Below, one piece after another: positions 7,572-9,870 of a DNA stretch of 9,870 bases. This DNA comes from Actinomycetes bacterium (GTDB taxonomy: Bacteria; Actinomycetota; CALGFH01), in contig JASLIH010000424.1 of assembly GCA_030152105.1 (NCBI GenBank), positions 1-9,870 on the forward strand, given 5' to 3'. The translations under genes and the position numbers were made by a program. How positions within the stretch are numbered: the stretch's first letter is position 1; each line of letters opens with the position of its first letter. The notes under the pieces were generated by a model. It worked only from the letters and a program-made list of their open reading frames with translations, was not told where the DNA came from and searched no databases.

Positions 7572-9332
7572 CTAGCGGCCGACCGCGTAGGCCTGGCGGC
7601 CGCGCGGGTTGGCGGCGGCGACCAGGAAGCCGGTCGCCGGGTCGCGGCCGGCGGCGCAGGTGCGGCCGAGCGACCAGTGGTCGGCCACCTCGACCAGGTG
7701 GCCCCGTTGCCGGAGGCCGCCGATGGTGGCCGGGTCGAGGCCGGCCTCGACGACCAGCTTGCCCGGGAGGGCCCGGCGGGGCCAGAACGAGCTCGGGAAA
7801 TGGTCACTCTGGAAGCTGGGGGTGTCGACCGCCTGCTGGAGGTCGAGGCCGAACCGGGTGTGGGCCAGGAAGAACTGCAGGGTCCACTGGTCCTGGGCGT
7901 CCCCGCCCGGGGTCCCGAAGGCCAGGCAGGGCTCGCCGTCGCGCAGGGCCATGGACGGGCTGAGGGTCGTCCGGGGCCGGGTCCGCGGCCGCAGGGAGCT
8001 GGCCAGCCCCTCCTCCAGCCAGAGCATCTGCGCCCGGGTGCCGAGGCAGAAGCCGAGGCCGGGGACGATCGGCGAGCTCTGCAGCCAGCCGCCGCTGGGG
8101 GTGGCCGCGACCAGGTTGCCGTGCCGGTCGGCCACGTCGACGTGGCAGGTGTCGCCGAAGGTCGGCTCCCCGGAGCCTTCGAGCTCCTCAGCGGTGGGTG
8201 GCCCGGTCCCGGCCGACGGCAGGCGCGGGGCCCGCCCGTCCGGCGACCCGGGGCGCAGCTCCAGCGACGCCTCGGCCCCGACCAGGGCCCGGCGGTCGTC
8301 GGTGTAGGCCGGGTCGAGCAGGCCGCCGATGGGCACGTCGAAGGCGGCCGGGTCGCCGTACCAGGCCTCCCGGTCGGCGAAGGCGAGCTTGGCGCACTCG
8401 GCCACCGTGTGGACGTAGCCGGCGCTGCCGAGGCCCATCGCCGCCAGGTCGAAGCCCTCCAGCAGCCGCAGCTGCTGGAGCAGGACCGGGCCCTGACCCC
8501 ACGGCCCGGTCTTGCAGACCGTCCAGCCGTGGTCCTCGGCCGACACCGGCGACTCCACGCTGGCCCGCCAGCCGGCCAGGTCGTCGCCGTCCAGCAGGCC
8601 CTTGTGGCGGCGGCCGCTCACGTCCAGGACCTCGGCCGTGGCCAGGTAGCCGGCGATGGCCTCGGCCACGAAGCCCTCGTAGAAGGCGGCCAGGGCCGCC
8701 TCGATCTGGCCGTCCCGGTCCGGCGAGGCCGCCTCGGCCTCGTCCAGCAGGCGCCGCCAGGTCGCGGCCAGGGCGGGGTTGCGCAGCCGCCCCCCGGGGG
8801 CGGGCACGCCGTCGGCCAGCCACACCTCGGCCGAGGTCGGCCACTCGGTGCGGAACAGCCGCTCCATGGCCCCGATCGCCCCGCCGATCCGGGGAACGGC
8901 CGGGAACCCGGCCTCGGCGTAGCCGATGGCCGGCTCCAGCACCTCGCGCGGCCGCAGCGTGCCGTGGTCGCGCAGCAGCAGCATCCAGGCCCCGAAGGCG
9001 CCGGGCACACAGGCGGCCAGCAGCCCGGTGCCGGGGATCAACTCCAGCCCGAGATCCTTGAACCGGTCGATGGTTGCCGCCGCTGGGACCGGCCCCTGCC
9101 CGTTCACGACCAGCACCCGGCCCTGCCCGGCCGGGGCGGCCAGGATCGGCACCTCGCCCCCTGGCCCGTTCAGGTGCGGCTCGACAACCTGGAGCACGAA
9201 CCCGGCGGCCGCGGCGGCGTCGAAGGCGTTGCCACCCCGCTCCAGCACCGCCATCCCGGTCGCCGAGGCCAGCCAGTGGGTCGAAGAGACCATGCCAAAG
9301 GACCCACGCAGCTCGGGTCGGGTCGCGAACAT
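7572..9332 (-). CDS. Gamma-glutamyltransferase-family Ntn hydrolase (atypical, GGT-like)
   Basis: A 586-residue member of the gamma-glutamyltranspeptidase family, enzymes that self-cleave before a Thr that becomes the nucleophile of the small subunit. The likely cleavage site is before Thr395 (GDTCHVDVADRHGN), giving a large subunit of 394 and a small one of 192 residues. Other family landmarks are GGNAFDAA (33-40), NGPGGE (55-60), VPGAFGAW (109-116), the TTLSPS segment (455-460) and oxyanion-region TPGGD (474-478). No signal peptide is visible, unlike secreted GGTs, so it is probably cytosolic. Residues that hold the glutamyl alpha-carboxylate and alpha-amino groups in E. coli GGT (Arg114, Asp433) appear absent: the matching places read NGQGPVP (77-83) and AQMLW (434-438). 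Classical glutathione activity is therefore doubtful, and an amidase or acylase on another substrate is possible. The ATG at 9332 lacks a spaced ribosome site but follows a leaderless-type -10 element. Confidence 0.9.
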   Translation of the reverse strand: MFATRPELRGSFGMVSSTHWLASATGMAVLERGGNAFDAAAAAGFVLQVVEPHLNGPGGEVPILAAPAGQGRVLVVNGQGPVPAAATIDRFKDLGLELIPGTGLLAACVPGAFGAWMLLLRDHGTLRPREVLEPAIGYAEAGFPAVPRIGGAIGAMERLFRTEWPTSAEVWLADGVPAPGGRLRNPALAATWRRLLDEAEAASPDRDGQIEAALAAFYEGFVAEAIAGYLATAEVLDVSGRRHKGLLDGDDLAGWRASVESPVSAEDHGWTVCKTGPWGQGPVLLQQLRLLEGFDLAAMGLGSAGYVHTVAECAKLAFADREAWYGDPAAFDVPIGGLLDPAYTDDRRALVGAEASLELRPGSPDGRAPRLPSAGTGPPTAEELEGSGEPTFGDTCHVDVADRHGNLVAATPSGGWLQSSPIVPGLGFCLGTRAQMLWLEEGLASSLRPRTRPRTTLSPSMALRDGEPCLAFGTPGGDAQDQWTLQFFLAHTRFGLDLQQAVDTPSFQSDHFPSSFWPRRALPGKLVVEAGLDPATIGGLRQRGHLVEVADHWSLGRTCAAGRDPATGFLVAAANPRGRQAYAVGR

Positions 9333-9344
9333 CCCCTAAGCATA
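9333..9344 (-). promoter_or_regulatory. Probable leaderless promoter -10 (TATGCT) of the GGT-like gene
   Basis: On the minus strand TATGCT (9344-9339) is followed by TAGGGG and then immediately by the ATG at 9332. TANNNT six nucleotides before ATG is the usual arrangement for leaderless actinobacterial transcripts. AGGGG directly abuts the ATG, too close for a ribosome site. A poor -35 candidate, TCCACA (9369-9364), lies 19 nt upstream, inside the first copy of the 24-bp repeat, so that repeat may overlap the promoter. Confidence 0.5.
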
Positions 9345-9359
9345 ACCACCGACCCACCA

Positions 9360-9383
9360 GGGCTGTGGACCAGCTCCAGCACC
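9360..9383. repeat. 24-bp direct repeat, copy 1, with DnaA-box-like core
   Basis: This copy matches 9395-9418 at 22 of 24 positions, with a 35-nt offset. It begins GGGCTGTGGAC and ends CTCCAGCACC. Its core TGTGGACCA (9364-9372) is the reverse of TGGTCCACA, one mismatch from the actinobacterial DnaA-box form TTGTCCACA. It sits at the expected -35 region of the GGT-like promoter, so a regulatory role is possible but unproven. Confidence 0.7.
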
Positions 9384-9394
9384 GCCCAAGCGGG

Positions 9395-9418
9395 GGGCTG
9401 TGGACAACCTCCAGCACC
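9395..9418. repeat. 24-bp direct repeat, copy 2, with DnaA-box-like core
   Basis: Second copy of the repeat at 9360-9383; the two differences are in the middle (CAGC versus AACC). Its core TGTGGACAA (9399-9407) is the exact reverse complement of TTGTCCACA, the preferred actinobacterial DnaA box. No other oriC-like features (dnaA, dnaN, AT-rich stretch, box cluster) are seen nearby. Confidence 0.7.
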
Positions 9419-9471
9419 TCGCGACCCGCTGGGCTACGCTCCCCCACCGGGGGACCCGGCACCCAAGGGTG

Positions 9472-9603
9472 GGGTTGACGCACGCCGGAAACGGGTGGGC
9501 GACGCCCGCAGCGGGGTTTGCCGACGCCCGCAAGTGGGGTTGGCCGACGCCGCAAGTGGGGTTGGTCGACGACCGGGAACGGGGTGGGCCTACGACCGCA
9601 AGC
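9472..9603. repeat. Imperfect tandem repeat array, about six 21-23 bp units
   Basis: Units begin with GGGT at 9472, 9493, 9514, 9537, 9559 and 9582, with a decayed seventh at 9604. The core of the best units reads TTGGCCGACGCCCGCAAGTG with substitutions. Unit lengths of 21, 21, 23, 22, 23 and 22 nt are not constant multiples of three, which argues against a coding repeat. Units abut directly with no unique spacers, which argues against CRISPR. The array lies between the GGT-like gene promoter and the ABC-F gene. Function unknown. Confidence 0.75.
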
Positions 9604-9630
9604 GGGTGCCGAGGGCCTATTCGCTTGCGG
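9596..9630. repeat. Inverted repeat at the end of the tandem array
   Basis: CCGCAAGCG (9596-9604) and CGCTTGCGG (9622-9630) are perfect 9-bp inverted copies around a 17-nt loop. The left arm comes from the last tandem unit and the right arm is the same motif in reverse, so the array ends with an inverted partial unit. No T-run follows, so it is not a typical intrinsic terminator. A second small hairpin, CCCCC-ACC-GGGGG, lies at 9441-9453. Confidence 0.55.
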
Positions 9631-9672
9631 GTTTGGCGGGGGCACGCCGATCATCGGGGTGGACCCGTACCC

Positions 9673-9681
9673 GGATGAGGA
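9673..9681 (+). promoter_or_regulatory. Probable ribosome binding site of the ABC-F gene
   Basis: GGATGAGGA lies 10 nt before the ATG at 9692. It is a moderate match with slightly long spacing. It supports ATG 9692 over the in-frame GTG at 9659, which would add eleven residues not typical of the family's N-terminus. Confidence 0.45.
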
Positions 9682-9691
9682 CCTGCTCGCC

Positions 9692-9870
9692 ATGCTCCGC
9701 GTTGTCGATCTGACCGTCGAGGTCGGTCACCGTCTGCTCGTCGCCGAGGCGAGCTTCACGGTCGCGCCCGGGGACGTGGTCGGGCTGGTCGGGCCCAACG
9801 GGGCCGGCAAGACGAGCCTGCTGCGGTCGGTGAGTGAGCGGGCCACCTCGAAGCGGGACCCGGCCGTCAC
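9692..9870 (+). CDS. ABC-F type ATP-binding protein, N-terminal fragment
   Basis: The first 59 codons of a soluble ATP-binding cassette protein, cut by the window end. The start MLRVVDLTVEV followed by GDVVGLVGPNGAGKTSLL (Walker A GPNGAGKT, Lys at residue 40) matches the first ATPase domain of duplicated ABC-F proteins (EttA/Uup and ribosome-protection types). These act on ribosomes rather than as transporters. No membrane segment precedes the ATPase, which fits ABC-F but also fits a stand-alone ABC transporter ATPase, and the second domain and linker are not visible. The ATG at 9692 puts the first beta strand right at the N-terminus, as usual for ABC-F. The gene is divergent from the GGT-like gene across the repeat-rich region. 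Confidence 0.75.
   Translation, partial: MLRVVDLTVEVGHRLLVAEASFTVAPGDVVGLVGPNGAGKTSLLRSVSERATSKRDPAV

Larger units (their letters stand above)
9333..9691. other. Divergent intergenic region without a convincing gene (359 nt)
   Basis: This is the only long gene-free stretch. It separates the minus-strand GGT-like gene from the plus-strand ABC-F gene and contains the promoter, repeats and hairpins listed separately. Open frames cross it on both strands, but their products change with the non-triplet repeat period and look like no known protein. From about 9631 to 9691 only a short palindrome, CCGATCATCGG (9647-9657), and the probable ribosome site of the next gene are seen. Confidence 0.7.

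Noticed and set aside
9360..9418. Chromosomal replication origin
   Set aside because: Only two DnaA-box-like sites, no AT-rich unwinding region, and no dnaA, dnaN, parAB or rpmH neighbours in the window.
9435..9440. TACGCT as a plus-strand -10 element with TGGACA (9401-9406) as -35
   Set aside because: The spacing would be 28 nt, far beyond the usable range, and it lies over 250 nt from the next gene.
9472..9603. CRISPR array
   Set aside because: Units abut with no unique spacers, vary in length and sequence, and no cas gene is present.
9647..9657. Palindrome CCGATCATCGG as an operator for the ABC-F gene
   Set aside because: Five-bp arms are too short to separate from chance in GC-rich DNA, and no second copy was seen.
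7677..9713. Long plus-strand open frame opposite the GGT-like gene, running through the intergenic repeats
   Set aside because: The product is Gly/Gln/Arg/Pro-rich without a domain. It is the complement of a clear GGT-family gene and crosses non-triplet repeats.

Overview
The window is a stretch of very GC-rich DNA (visibly above 70% by eye) with strong G/C bias at third codon positions, GTG starts, tightly packed genes and start-stop overlaps. This suggests a high-GC actinobacterium (Actinomycetota). The lineage cannot be fixed from the sequence. There is no RNA gene, insertion sequence, integrase or phage gene.

Layout. (1) Nucleotides 1-6914, plus strand: a compact run of four genes. They are an M20-family metallopeptidase (5' end outside the window, broken by an apparent one-base deletion near 618-621), two half-size ABC exporter subunits, and an S9-family serine peptidase. 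The first three are joined by identical GTGA stop/start overlaps at 1341-1344 and 3155-3158. The S9 gene follows 10 nt later and may also have its own leaderless promoter. (2) Nucleotides 6901-9332, minus strand: a gamma-glutamyltransferase-like Ntn hydrolase followed 56 nt later by a small HAD-family phosphatase. The HAD gene converges on the S9 gene with a 14-nt tail-to-tail overlap. (3) Nucleotides 9333-9691: a 359-nt divergent intergenic region. It holds a probable leaderless promoter for the GGT-like gene, two copies of a 24-bp repeat with a DnaA-box-like core, an array of about six imperfect 21-23 bp tandem repeats and a hairpin. (4) From 9692: the start of an ABC-F type ATPase, cut by the window end.

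How the genes may work together. The two ABC subunits are complementary. The first has the canonical signature but a degenerate Walker B/H-loop, and the second has a canonical Walker B/H-loop but a degenerate signature, as expected for a heterodimeric asymmetric exporter. It lies between two peptidases, with a GGT-like enzyme close by, so a peptide- or amide-handling locus is a reasonable inference. The substrate is unknown.

The families are all known. The least explained parts are the repeat-rich intergenic region, a hairpin-forming insertion in the first ABC subunit, and the loss of glutamate-binding residues in the GGT-like enzyme.
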